NCBI GenBank assembly: GCA_034932485.1 | Contig: JAYFOQ010000002.1 | Coordinates: 186,001 to 250,000 of the forward strand | Length of the DNA stretch: 64,000 nucleotides | Direction: 5' to 3' | Source of the DNA: Gordonibacter sp034932485 | GTDB taxonomy: Bacteria > Actinomycetota > Coriobacteriia > Coriobacteriales > Eggerthellaceae | Shown: in pieces, positions 51,628 through 60,885 of the stretch | How the letters are laid out: every line of letters starts with the position of its first letter | How positions within the stretch are numbered: position 1 is the first letter of the stretch | Notes under the pieces: generated by a model | Told to the model about the DNA's origin: nothing | Databases searched by the model: none | The model's input: only the letters and a program-made list of their open reading frames with translations | Program-made: the position numbers and the translations under genes

Positions 51628-53151
51628 TCATTGCTCAACAGGATCGGCGTTCTCTACCAGGTCGATAAGCTCTTGTTGCGAGTGTACCTCCAATTTTGCA
51701 TAGATGTGCTTGACGTGACTTTTTACGGTATTCCGCGAAACCACGTAATGATCCATAACAAACTGACCGTTGCGCCCGCGTGCCAATAGAGCGAATATCT
51801 CAGTCTCACGTTCAGTCAATCCGCACTCAGTTCCCAATACAAAACAACGCTGCTCGATACTGCTGGATGCTTGCACAGACGGAACGCTTTCACCGCTCAA
51901 ACAAGGAGGCTCTTCCTCCAAGTTTTCAACCGTATTTCCTACGGCACACGTGCTCGGAGAAGCCCCCACCCCAACGACGCCACGTATCGTGTCGGAAAAA
52001 CTAAACTTACGAAATCCCAGCCAAAGAAAAGCTACAAACGCAAACAACACTACCTCAGCAATAAGCATGGCAGCGTTGCCATTTGTTCCCACTAAATCAT
52101 TTGTGGTATGGCCAGCAATAGCCCCCACATCAGTACCGATGGAGCTCATACAGCGCACAAGCGCATATGTCGGCAGCAACGCAAGAAGGTTCCTCCTTCC
52201 CACCGCCAACACCACCAACCACACCAGCATATCGAAGCAACGCACACCAATGCGCAGCAACGCGTTGGCTGATGGCAAGTCTGTTAAAAAAGTGAACGGA
52301 GCAATAATGAACCCCGCAACAACCAATAACACTGAAAAGGAAAACAGTAAGTCTTCTTTCGCTTCTCCGCTCGATAACAACATCCATGCCGCCACACCGA
52401 CTAAAACAAGTGCCGAAATATCAACACTGATAGGAGCATGGGATATTTCATTGAATGTCAGACCATACCCCGTCGCCACACTAAACAAACCAACACACAA
52501 GAATAGCGCGTGAGCAGGTTGAAGAAACGATTCAGGATTAGAAAGCTCAAGGCTGGCAGGAGATGCGCCGCGAGCCACCTCATCGAGCTTTGCCCCACCT
52601 CGGTGATAAAGCATCACGATAACGCATGCGTAAGAAGCCACCACCTCAATGATTCCCACCTCAAACGAAACTGACGGGTGCATCACACGCACCACCTCGC
52701 CCAAGGCCATACCGCACACCACGCCAATCAGTGCCGATTTAGAGGAAGATAGCGAGGCGAGCGTCGAAACAAGCAAAACGGAAGCCCATACAGAGGATGC
52801 GCTATAGAACAGGAAGCCCACCATTGTTAAGGGCCCGTTCTTCAGCATCAACGCAAATTCTAAAACAAACGCCGCTGTTACCGCGCAGCCCAGCGCAACC
52901 ACCGTTAGAAGACGCCTATCCAGCAGCGAGGGCTTGCGCGTGGTAACCAAGAAAATAACCAAGAATAAAATACCCGATGAAAGAGTTGATACCTCACGGG
53001 CAATCCCACAATAGTGGGCAACACGCGAATAGAGACTTGCGTTTAAGATACCTCCAGCGCATCCTACAATAGCTAACGCAATCACACACAAGAGTGTGAC
53101 AGAGCCCGTAGCCCTCCCCAAGCTGCGCATACGTTGCAACACTGACTGCAA
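51628..53151 (-). CDS. membrane-bound LuxR-family regulator
   Basis: A 507-residue protein with about twelve hydrophobic helices up to residue 390 and a C-terminal LuxR helix-turn-helix (LTERETEIFALLARGRNGQF, then SRNTVKSHVKHIYAKLEVHS). The TTG at 53151 is preferred because GGAGGG lies five bases before it; the in-frame extension further upstream is unlikely. It lies between the permease operon (same strand, 97 bp downstream) and the divergent FAD reductase, so either or both may be targets. This architecture is a hallmark of Eggerthellaceae. Confidence 0.88.
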   Translation of the reverse strand: MQSVLQRMRSLGRATGSVTLLCVIALAIVGCAGGILNASLYSRVAHYCGIAREVSTLSSGILFLVIFLVTTRKPSLLDRRLLTVVALGCAVTAAFVLEFALMLKNGPLTMVGFLFYSASSVWASVLLVSTLASLSSSKSALIGVVCGMALGEVVRVMHPSVSFEVGIIEVVASYACVIVMLYHRGGAKLDEVARGASPASLELSNPESFLQPAHALFLCVGLFSVATGYGLTFNEISHAPISVDISALVLVGVAAWMLLSSGEAKEDLLFSFSVLLVVAGFIIAPFTFLTDLPSANALLRIGVRCFDMLVWLVVLAVGRRNLLALLPTYALVRCMSSIGTDVGAIAGHTTNDLVGTNGNAAMLIAEVVLFAFVAFLWLGFRKFSFSDTIRGVVGVGASPSTCAVGNTVENLEEEPPCLSGESVPSVQASSSIEQRCFVLGTECGLTERETEIFALLARGRNGQFVMDHYVVSRNTVKSHVKHIYAKLEVHSQQELIDLVENADPVEQ

Positions 53152-53254
53152 GGTTCCCTCCCTTGATCGCCTCTGCCCATTGTAGGGGAAACCAATGCGC
53201 ACTGCGACAATTATCGGTTTACATATGATCCTCATCAGGCAATTCTGCGTAAAT

Positions 53255-53317
53255 CACCCCACTAGGGGGAGAGAAACCTCCCGCATTTGAACGCGCAAAA
53301 CGCCCCCCTCGGGGTGG
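53255..53317. promoter_or_regulatory. paired C-rich/G-rich dyads before the FAD reductase gene
   Basis: CACCCCACTAGGGGG (53255-53269) and CGCCCCCCTCGGGGTGG (53301-53317) are each self-complementary and also complementary to each other. They lie between the LuxR gene and the divergent reductase gene and could be operator halves. A similar CCCCTAGGGG precedes the second reductase gene at 60851. Confidence 0.45.
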
Positions 53318-53416
53318 TTTCAGTTTTGAAACAGAACCGTACTATGCCTTACGAGGGATGCGGTCTGCTAACAAAGGTGCCGCAACAATACGCTTCATCA
53401 TTAAAGGAGGATTATC

Positions 53417-55222
53417 ATGGGAAAAGCAACTGATCACACACAGGCAGGGCTCTCTCGCCGTGCCTTTCTTGGCGGACTCGCAGGAACAGGCGCACTCGCT
53501 GCGCTGAGCATGGCAGGCTGTGCACCGAAAGCCGCAGGTACGGCAGCACCCACCAATGCCACCGAGGCTGCAGGGTCTAAGACTGCTGCAGGTATCAATA
53601 CTGTTGCTGTAGACGACGGCAGCACGGCGATCACCCTCGACTGGTTAGGCACCGCACCCGAAGTAGCCGAAAAAGATATCACTGAAACCAAAGATACCGA
53701 CCTTCTTATTGTCGGAGCCGGTAACGGCGGCATGATTGCCGGTGCCTACGCATCAGATCAAAAGCTAGACTTCATCCTTTGCGAAAAAGGCACTGAGGTG
53801 GGGGCTACTCGACATTGGTTTAATGCTGTTGACACCAAACCCTTTACCGACCAAGGATACCGAACTGACCGCGCCCGTCTCCACGGCGAGTGGGCACGCT
53901 ATTCCAGTGGCACGTGCGATCACGGCCTTATCAACATGTGGATGAGCGAGAGCAATGATATGTTCGAATATGTTGACAAGTACATGAGTGCGGCTGGTGC
54001 CGTAGTTATAGCCGACGACTTCGAGATGCCGGGCGGCATGGGCGCAACTCCTTTCTACACTCCCTGCGGCGAGCATCATTACGGCAATGCTCAGGGCGGC
54101 CGAGATGGCATCCCCGTTCGCAATCAGCTGTTCGAAAAGGTTATGAACGACAACGGCTACGAAGTTGCCTACAACCATGAGCTTATAAAGCTTGTTACCG
54201 ATGATTCCGGCAAAGTAACCGGCGCTATCTTCAAAACCAAAGATGGCTACGCCCAAATTAATGCTAAAAAGGGCGTATTGCTTACCACGGGAGGCTACTC
54301 TGCAAATCCCTCAATGCTTTCCGCACTGTCCCCCATCACCACCGCCTCCGTTACCGCCTTGGGTTACAATCAGAACAACGAAGGTGGAGGCATCAAGGCG
54401 GCTTTGTGGGCAGGTGCAGTAAAAGACATTACCAGCGCCACCATGATTTTCGATCGCGGCCTTGTAACCCCCGGTACCACCGCAGGCTACACCGAAGAAT
54501 CCGTAAAGGCGGGTAAGCCACAGTTCCCGAGCAACGGACAGTTCAACCCCGGTACGCAGCCCTTCCTGAAAGTAAATACAAAAGGACAGCGTTTTGCCCT
54601 CGAATCGGCCGACTACGATTACCTGCCTCATGCCGCCGCACAACAACCAGGTGGTGTGTACATTAGTGTATGGGACGGTAACTTCGGAAATGACGTACAG
54701 CGCTTCCATACCTTGGGATGCAGCGCAGCCACTCGCATGGGTGTCTTGGCCGCTAAAAAGGAAGACGGTAGTTACGACCTAGAAAAATACTTTGAAAAGG
54801 AATTAGCAGATGGTCGCCTGCAGAAGGCCGACACGCTAGATGAGCTTGCTGATAAGTTGGGCTTCGACGCTTCTTCAAAGAAAACGTTCCTCGCGACCTG
54901 TCAGCGCTACAATGAACTATTCGACAAGCAGATCGACGAAGACTTCGGCAAGGAAGCCTACCGCTTGTCCGAACTGCGCACCCCGCCGTTCTTTGGTGCT
55001 ACCCTGGGCGGCACCTTGTTAACCACCATTGATGGAGTTCGCATCAACAAAGATTGCCAAGCACTCGGAACCAACTTCGAGCCCATCGAAGGCCTCTACT
55101 GTGCGGGCGATTGCTCCGGTTCGTTATTTAGCGGCAACTACCCCGATCAAATGCATGGCGTAGCCTGCGGTCGCACCATGACCGAAGCCTTACATGTAGT
55201 CAAGTTGGTAGCCGGCAAGTAA
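53417..55222 (+). CDS. Tat-exported FAD-dependent reductase (fumarate/urocanate reductase family)
   Basis: A 601-residue flavoprotein. A Tat signal (LSRRAFLGGLAGTGALAALS) ends in AGC, so it may be a lipoprotein. The FAD motif is LLIVGAGNGGMIAGAYASDQ near residue 95, with VLLTTGGYSANPSML in the middle, VNTKGQRFALE near 395, and GLYCAGDCSGSLFSGNYPDQ at the end. There is no heme or FMN-binding domain, so electrons must come from a separate partner. Family members reduce fumarate, urocanate or other enoates; the acceptor is unknown. AAAGGAGG lies seven bases before the ATG. Confidence 0.9.
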   Translation: MGKATDHTQAGLSRRAFLGGLAGTGALAALSMAGCAPKAAGTAAPTNATEAAGSKTAAGINTVAVDDGSTAITLDWLGTAPEVAEKDITETKDTDLLIVGAGNGGMIAGAYASDQKLDFILCEKGTEVGATRHWFNAVDTKPFTDQGYRTDRARLHGEWARYSSGTCDHGLINMWMSESNDMFEYVDKYMSAAGAVVIADDFEMPGGMGATPFYTPCGEHHYGNAQGGRDGIPVRNQLFEKVMNDNGYEVAYNHELIKLVTDDSGKVTGAIFKTKDGYAQINAKKGVLLTTGGYSANPSMLSALSPITTASVTALGYNQNNEGGGIKAALWAGAVKDITSATMIFDRGLVTPGTTAGYTEESVKAGKPQFPSNGQFNPGTQPFLKVNTKGQRFALESADYDYLPHAAAQQPGGVYISVWDGNFGNDVQRFHTLGCSAATRMGVLAAKKEDGSYDLEKYFEKELADGRLQKADTLDELADKLGFDASSKKTFLATCQRYNELFDKQIDEDFGKEAYRLSELRTPPFFGATLGGTLLTTIDGVRINKDCQALGTNFEPIEGLYCAGDCSGSLFSGNYPDQMHGVACGRTMTEALHVVKLVAGK

Positions 55223-55237
55223 GTCCCGCTTTTCTCG

Positions 55238-55275
55238 ATGCAGGCAGGCACCCTCCCTCCCGCGCCTGCCTGCAT
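55238..55275 (+). terminator. terminator-like hairpin after the first FAD reductase
   Basis: ATGCAGGCAGGC (55238-55249) and GCCTGCCTGCAT (55264-55275) form a 12-bp perfect stem with a 14-base loop. No T-run follows, but it ends the transcription unit. A second inverted repeat, CGACATGAA and TTCATGTCG (55310-55340), may end the convergent ccdA-tlpA gene. Confidence 0.65.
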
Positions 55276-55374
55276 CACCCATACGCGCTTTCCGATAAGA
55301 AGTGCGTTTCGACATGAACCTCGAATTGCGATTCATGTCGCTACCATAGCATCGATCAAAAGATCAGCGGAACC

Positions 55375-56700
55375 CTATTTCCGCACACCTGAGATAGTCT
55401 GATCGACAATACTATTCATTACATTTGTAGTAAGCATACCCGACACATAACCGAACACGTTGCCGTCTTTGTCGATCATAAACGTGGTAGGAAACGCACT
55501 CACGCCATAAGCCGCGAACAATTGTCCCGACGTATCCATGAGAACAGGGTACGTCATATTATGCTGCTTGATGAACGATTTTACCTCATCCATTCCCACA
55601 TCAGCATTATTGGGATGATCGGCCGTTTTGGGGTTAGCCACCCCCAGTACTACCACATCTCCTGCATTTTGACCGCGGTCGCGATACATCGCCTCAATAT
55701 CGGGAATCTCAGTTTTACACGGACCACACCATGTGGCAAAGAAGTTCAGGAATACCGTCTTGCCACGATAGTCGGACAGGCGATGCTCAACACCATCCTG
55801 ATCAACCAAGGCGAGATCGGACAAAGGTGCCGCCTGTGTATCGTTCGTATTGGCTGAATCACCCGACGGAGCCGCTTCCCCATCGCTAGATTTATCATTA
55901 GTGCTACCCGTATCCGAGGTAGCCGAACGGTCACTATCGGCGGGCTGCTCCTGCGCGGTTGGAGCAGCACCAAACGATGAGAGGTAGCTGGTCACTCCGT
56001 TCATCCACCCCGTCACGGTCATAATGCCCATAACAACAAGTAACACGCCGCCCACTTTCACGGTATATTTCACCACATTGCCGTGTGTACGGAAAAACCG
56101 AAGCACTTCACCTGTAAACAGTCCCACTGCAAGAAACGGCAGCACGAAGCCCAGCGTGTAGACCGCCACCAGCCCGAATCCGGCCGTAGCAGACGCGCTC
56201 GAGGACGCCATGAGCAAGACGCTTGCCAGCACCGGACCCACACAAGGCGTCCACGCAAAGCTGAAGGTAAAACCGAGCACAAGAGCTATCAGTGGATTCA
56301 TGGCAAATCGACTTAGCTTGAATGGTAAGCGGTGCTCCTTCTCAACAAGCTTCGTTTTGCCAAACACACCCAGCATGTACAGACCAAACGCCACCATAAT
56401 CGCGCCCGCAACCATCGAAAACACCCGTTGGTTGCCCGTAAAAAACTGTCCGAGTGCCGTAAACCCGAAGCCCAGCAAGAAGAAGGCAAAGCTTACGCCG
56501 ATAACAAAGAACAACGTATTTACCAGTACCTTTTTACGCGGGTACTCAATGGTGCCATCGTCGTTCGTCTTTGCTGCGCCACCGGCAAGATAGCCTACAT
56601 ACAACGGAATAAGCGGCAGTACACACGGCGAGAAGAAGCTTAATAGCCCCTGAATAAACACGGTGAGCGCAGGAACGCTCGTTTCAAGTGAGAAGCCCAT
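55375..56700 (-). CDS. CcdA-TlpA fusion, thiol-redox protein for cytochrome c maturation
   Basis: A 441-residue fusion. The N-terminal part is CcdA-like with six helices (SFFSPCVLPLIPLYVGYLAG, FAWTPCVGPVLASVLL; two paired cysteines). After a Ser/Asp/Thr-rich linker (about 245-290) comes a TlpA/thioredoxin domain with FFATWCGPCKTEIPDIEAMY. It moves reducing power across the membrane and keeps apocytochrome c cysteines reduced. The triheme cytochrome at 44021-45643 is an obvious client. GAAGGA precedes the ATG. Confidence 0.9.
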   Translation of the reverse strand: MGFSLETSVPALTVFIQGLLSFFSPCVLPLIPLYVGYLAGGAAKTNDDGTIEYPRKKVLVNTLFFVIGVSFAFFLLGFGFTALGQFFTGNQRVFSMVAGAIMVAFGLYMLGVFGKTKLVEKEHRLPFKLSRFAMNPLIALVLGFTFSFAWTPCVGPVLASVLLMASSSASATAGFGLVAVYTLGFVLPFLAVGLFTGEVLRFFRTHGNVVKYTVKVGGVLLVVMGIMTVTGWMNGVTSYLSSFGAAPTAQEQPADSDRSATSDTGSTNDKSSDGEAAPSGDSANTNDTQAAPLSDLALVDQDGVEHRLSDYRGKTVFLNFFATWCGPCKTEIPDIEAMYRDRGQNAGDVVVLGVANPKTADHPNNADVGMDEVKSFIKQHNMTYPVLMDTSGQLFAAYGVSAFPTTFMIDKDGNVFGYVSGMLTTNVMNSIVDQTISGVRK

Positions 56701-56816
56701 AAGAATCCTTCGGTCATAGGGTTAAACTCGTTTATACCCCATACCCCCTGCGCAAATGAGCCCAAAAGAGAAACACATCGTTTTTGCATGTAGACGATAC
56801 CCCTCAATGCTGAGAT

Positions 56817-56865
56817 GCATCCTGGTAACCTGGACTAAAAATCTCCGTCTCGGTTACCAGGATGC
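56817..56865 (-). terminator. hairpin after the poly-Fe-S gene
   Basis: GCATCCTGGTAACC (56817-56830) and GGTTACCAGGATGC (56852-56865) form a 14-bp perfect stem with a 21-base loop, 23 bp after the stop codon of the gene at 56888. T-run weak. Confidence 0.65.
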
Positions 56866-56887
56866 CTACTTGATAAGCAAAGAGAAG

Positions 56888-58036
56888 CTAGCGCTTCAAG
56901 CCTGCTAGAATACCCGAGCGCGCCGGCGGATCGGGCAGGTGAATGAACCGAGGCTCGAAGTCGAACAGCTCCTCGGTAGATACGACGGAATCCACCACAA
57001 GACACTTTTTCAAGCAGGCGTCGGCGCAAAGCTCGCATTGCACGCAATCTGCTGCCGAAAACTCCAGATAGCTACCTTCACTGTCAGCGGGAACTATTTC
57101 GCTTTTCTTCAGCGCACCCGTCGGACAGAATACCGTGCACATACCGCACGCAGAGCAGGCATCAACGTCAATGCGCACATTGCCAAACAGACGCGTGTCT
57201 ATCTCTGGCAACACCGACGAACCCAAACGATCCATCGCATCAAGCACGCGCATGCGGCGTTCGGGGTTAAACTGAGGTAGCGTGCCCGCATCCGACATAC
57301 GCAAGCGATCTCGCAATGTGGGAGCATTCGCATCATCCTTTTTAATGAATGCCACCTCGACAGTTTTTTCTGCTGCATCTTTCGCCACCGTCTTGGCTTG
57401 CGCGAAAAACCCACGACGCTGCGAGGCCAACAAACTACGCTGGTCTTCCAGCAGTACCTCTTCCGGAAAAGCCGACGCACGTGCAACACAGACCGATGAG
57501 CCCTGTGCCGCCAACAGCATATTCACTGATGCTACCGTGGCGTCGATTCCGGGAACCGTTGCACGGAATTTGCAGGTAGAACAGGTGCCATCCACCAGAA
57601 GAAGGTTGTCTACTCCGCGAGCCGCCAAGCCCAACAACACACTTTCTTCCATACGAGCCAAGCAGGGAACCTCGACGAACTTCTCCGGATTACCCAACCG
57701 CTTAGAAGCAATGCGCGCGCAGGCAAACACCGCACGCCCGCCTGAGGCTACTACCGCATCGGCCGCGCTCGCTGCCAAGTCCTCGTCGAGTGGCGCGAGA
57801 GGAATAAGTGCCTCGGTGGGACAGACGGTTGTGCATGCACCGCACGACACACACCGCCCTCCGTCCAGCGCAAGCACATTATCCACTGCAAGCACGGCGT
57901 TAGTAGGGCAGGCATCGGAACACTTGCTGCACGACGAATGCCGATTGCGCACAACCACACAGCGATCGGTTGCCAGGAACACCGCTTTGCTCTCCAGAGC
58001 CTCGGCTATTTCAACAATGTCAACGAGATTCGGCAT
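56888..58036 (-). CDS. poly-[4Fe-4S] protein with CxxC redox domain
   Basis: A 382-residue protein with no signal peptide. Ferredoxin groups are at CSKCSDACP (36-44), CVSCGACTTVCP (62-73), and near the C-terminus CSACGMCTVFCP and CVQCELCADACLKKC. Between them, VPCLARMEESVLLGLAARGV and DGTCSTCKFRATVPG (Cys125, Cys152, Cys155) recall the MvhD/FlpD-type hydrogenase Fe-S subunit domain. It could be an electron-distributing hub. It lies next to, but is separated from, the mobBA gene. AAGGAGAGG precedes the ATG. Confidence 0.82.
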   Translation of the reverse strand: MPNLVDIVEIAEALESKAVFLATDRCVVVRNRHSSCSKCSDACPTNAVLAVDNVLALDGGRCVSCGACTTVCPTEALIPLAPLDEDLAASAADAVVASGGRAVFACARIASKRLGNPEKFVEVPCLARMEESVLLGLAARGVDNLLLVDGTCSTCKFRATVPGIDATVASVNMLLAAQGSSVCVARASAFPEEVLLEDQRSLLASQRRGFFAQAKTVAKDAAEKTVEVAFIKKDDANAPTLRDRLRMSDAGTLPQFNPERRMRVLDAMDRLGSSVLPEIDTRLFGNVRIDVDACSACGMCTVFCPTGALKKSEIVPADSEGSYLEFSAADCVQCELCADACLKKCLVVDSVVSTEELFDFEPRFIHLPDPPARSGILAGLKR

Positions 58037-58193
58037 GAAGCCTCTCCTTAAAAGATCCCAGAATTCGAACAGGGGCCCACTTTAGAGTGCCCTTTTGGGT
58101 ATTGAGCTATCCGCTAAGGCCGCATGGCTGCCCAAAGCTTGCCATCAGCGATGCGCACGACACCACGCGCATCGCTTTAATGACCGAACTATC

Positions 58194-59537
58194 TTAGCCT
58201 TCCAAAAACGACTCCTCCAAAGAACGCAGTTCTTCGGGAGTGTTCGCGTTGATAAAACACCCGCCCATCGGCTCGGCTTCCAGCACACTAGCTTGAGGAA
58301 ACTCAAACACCTTTACGTCGTCGAAAAACGCTTGGGCACGCTTCTCGCCGCGATCCAAGGCAGCGCGCACTGCCGGAAGGCACGCCATGCGGCGATACAT
58401 CGCATGAAACGGCTCGTAGCCATGCTTGTTTACCGGCACCACAACATCGGCCCCCGATTCGTTCATCGCAAGCGCCTCTGCAATAACGAGCGAGCCTGAT
58501 GCAAACACCATGTCACATGCCACAACAGCAACATAGGGGTTACGTGCGGCCTGCATAGCTGTATAGAGTCCCGGCAACGCACCACGGAAATCGAACGCAT
58601 CACAGACAAGCTGGATACGCAGATGAGGAAACTCGGTATGAAGGAATGCCAAGTTCTCGGGCTCATTGGTTGTAATAATTAGATCGTCGGATACCGGCCC
58701 CAAACGCTCCACTAAACGACAAATAAGCGGACGACCCGCAAACGGCACGGTAGCCTTACTGCGCCCCATGCGTCGACTCTCGCCACCAGCCTGAATAACC
58801 ACGGTCACGCGAGGTCGCACATAGTACTGCTCCACGAAATCGGCCAACCCAGCGATGTCATCCAAGGCAAACGACGGCACGTTATACAACTCAGCAGCAC
58901 GAATTGCCTCTTCGATATCGGTAACCACCGCCACCGTTTTATCCGTCGGAAGTTTATTTGAAATGTCAATATGGTCGGGATGCTGCGTTTTAAAATGCGA
59001 ACCTTCCGCCTCAACAGCCTCGTCGCACTCCACGCTTTTCAGCGCCGCCCGAGCCTCCTCGTCGTCGGCCGTAGGCAAACCACGCGTGAATTGCGTGAAG
59101 TCCGTACCGAGCGGCCAGCCCCTACGCGCACCCTCTGCAAACACCTCAGCAACTCGAGCGTCGGCATCGTTACCAGAACGCATGATTTCAATGGTGGGAA
59201 GCCCACTTTTGCGGTAACCCTCCACCATCACGATATCGTGACCGTGCATGCTTCGCACAATTTCCGAGCATTCAACTTCACCTTGGACAGTTTTGATACG
59301 GGCAATTTGCCCCGGCGCGGCGATAACCGTCTCGCTGGCACCCGCAGCGCGGTGGCGATATGAATCCTTACCAGGATAGTCTATGTCGAAACCCACATGA
59401 CTATGGTGCTTCACGCTGCCAACATCGTTGCCGCGCTCAACCAATTCGGCAATAAGCTGCTCGAGGAGCGTTGTTTTTCCTGAATTATGTCGCCCTACAA
59501 TGGCAAGGGCTGGGCTTGGAATGTTCACCATATTCAT
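58194..59537 (-). CDS. mobBA: MobB-MobA fusion, molybdopterin guanine dinucleotide synthesis
   Basis: A 447-residue fusion. The N-terminal MobB GTPase-like domain has the P-loop VGRHNSGKTTLLEQLIAELV and MVEGYRKSGLPTIEIMR. From about 270 the MobA nucleotidyltransferase has VTVVIQAGGESRRMGRSKAT and VAVVACDMVFASGSL. MobA joins GMP to Mo-molybdopterin to make the bis-MGD cofactor that the DMSO-reductase-family enzyme at 19937-22435 needs. The ATG at 59537 follows AAAGGACG; the in-frame extension upstream is rejected. Between the domains lies about 60 residues of MobB C-terminal region and linker. Confidence 0.93.
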   Translation of the reverse strand: MNMVNIPSPALAIVGRHNSGKTTLLEQLIAELVERGNDVGSVKHHSHVGFDIDYPGKDSYRHRAAGASETVIAAPGQIARIKTVQGEVECSEIVRSMHGHDIVMVEGYRKSGLPTIEIMRSGNDADARVAEVFAEGARRGWPLGTDFTQFTRGLPTADDEEARAALKSVECDEAVEAEGSHFKTQHPDHIDISNKLPTDKTVAVVTDIEEAIRAAELYNVPSFALDDIAGLADFVEQYYVRPRVTVVIQAGGESRRMGRSKATVPFAGRPLICRLVERLGPVSDDLIITTNEPENLAFLHTEFPHLRIQLVCDAFDFRGALPGLYTAMQAARNPYVAVVACDMVFASGSLVIAEALAMNESGADVVVPVNKHGYEPFHAMYRRMACLPAVRAALDRGEKRAQAFFDDVKVFEFPQASVLEAEPMGGCFINANTPEELRSLEESFLEG

Positions 59538-59735
59538 GCACTCGTCCTTTCGGCGCATAAGTATACCACGAGCACCCTTAGCCTCTACGATGGCAAGCTT
59601 CACCTAGTCGCACTTCCCGTCAAGTTCCCCTGACCAAGCGCAGCCACTCACTCCTTCACCCCACAAATCACAGAAGGTGAACACTATGGAAGGCTAATCT
59701 CAAAGAATTCGCCGGCAACCATCAACTAAAGCCTA

Positions 59736-60644
59736 TTAAAAAGCTGCCGCTCTCTTGCGCGGGGAGCGCCTATCGAGATAGGCGATAAATTCCTCTTCCC
59801 TCCGGCAAAGACTCCTAGCTTTGAGGTACGAAATGCCAAACCCCCACGTAAGGTCTCGTACCGGAAGCGCCACCACCTCTTCACACGCACAAAAAACTTC
59901 GAGTTCGGCAAGGTGAGGTAAGGTAAACCCAATACCTTCGCCACGCAATACGAATTCGTAGATCCAGAATATCTCGGAGTATTCAACAATCTCAGACGGT
60001 TCTAGTTCTTTCTGCGCAAAGTGATCGAGAAGCGCACGATAACATTTGAACTCCCGGCCAGGAATGGCAATGCGTCGTTGCGCGATATCCTCTATACCCA
60101 AAGAACCACAAGCACACAATGGATCGTCGCGACGAACCCAATAATATACGGGAGATGAATACAACTCGTGTGTAACAAAATCGTCAGCTGAAGGCAGAAT
60201 AGTCAATGCGAGGTCATACATACCATCGCGCAATGCCGATTCACACAGCAAATCAGACAGTTCGTAGAGCGTGATTGAAACATCTTGGCAGTCGCGCTCA
60301 AAATCGGCTAAAAAATTCGATCCAAGTAAACCGGGAATTCCCAACGAAGAAGCAACCCGTATTTCAACGTAACCACTTGAAGCTATCCTTTCAAAGGCAC
60401 TGGCAAGCAGATTGCGCTCGGTCTGCATATGACGGACGTATTCATAAAACTCGTCGGCATATGGCGTAGCCTGTCGCACTCCTTCTGCATCAACCGTAAA
60501 CAACGGAACACCAAGCTCACGCTCTAAATTGCGAATAGCTTTAGTAAACCCTTGCGGAGACATGGGTACCTTACTTGCACCTGCACTGAAACTTGGCGAA
60601 TCGTATGCCAAGACGAAGTAATCGTACTTGTCTTTTACGTCCAT
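59736..60644 (-). CDS. LysR-family transcriptional regulator
   Basis: A 302-residue LysR-type protein. The winged helix is at the N-terminus (FVLAYDSPSFSAGASKVPMS, then FTKAIRNLERELGVPLF), followed by a periplasmic-binding-like effector domain (residues 90-300; VASSLGIPGLLGSNFLADFE). The ATG at 60644 has GGGGGT upstream. It is divergent from the second FAD reductase gene and probably controls it in response to its substrate. Confidence 0.9.
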   Translation of the reverse strand: MDVKDKYDYFVLAYDSPSFSAGASKVPMSPQGFTKAIRNLERELGVPLFTVDAEGVRQATPYADEFYEYVRHMQTERNLLASAFERIASSGYVEIRVASSLGIPGLLGSNFLADFERDCQDVSITLYELSDLLCESALRDGMYDLALTILPSADDFVTHELYSSPVYYWVRRDDPLCACGSLGIEDIAQRRIAIPGREFKCYRALLDHFAQKELEPSEIVEYSEIFWIYEFVLRGEGIGFTLPHLAELEVFCACEEVVALPVRDLTWGFGISYLKARSLCRREEEFIAYLDRRSPRKRAAAF

Positions 60645-60850
60645 GCAAGACCCCCCTGTCCACCTAATGCAAGACAATTCCCCCTATTGATTATTGTACT
60701 ACGGAGAAGTTTGCCCTTATCGCCAGGACGTCGGATACCGCTTGAAACAAAACGATTCAGCATGCATCTTTTCGATGCATGTCAAGTTATTGCACCAAAG
60801 ATACATAATCATACATACTCGGCCTATGCCGCAGGAGGGCGGCAATTCTT

Positions 60851-60860
60851 CCCCTAGGGG
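60851..60860. promoter_or_regulatory. CCCCTAGGGG palindrome before the second FAD reductase gene
   Basis: A perfect 10-bp palindrome 25 bp before the ATG. Its position, between promoter and start, suits a repressor or an mRNA hairpin. It resembles the dyads at 53255 and 53301 before the other Tat-exported reductase. Confidence 0.4.
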
Positions 60861-60885
60861 AGGCTGCGATTCAAGGAGGAGCACC

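Noticed and set aside
58045..58125. tRNA-like segment on the minus strand (TAGCTC D-arm-like, CTCTAAA loop, GTTCGAATT T-loop-like)
   Set aside because: The pieces look like a tRNA, and CTA would even be read as an amber anticodon, but the acceptor arms do not pair, the T-stem has mismatches and the anticodon stem does not form with a seven-base loop. At best a tRNA remnant; a tRNA scan would decide.
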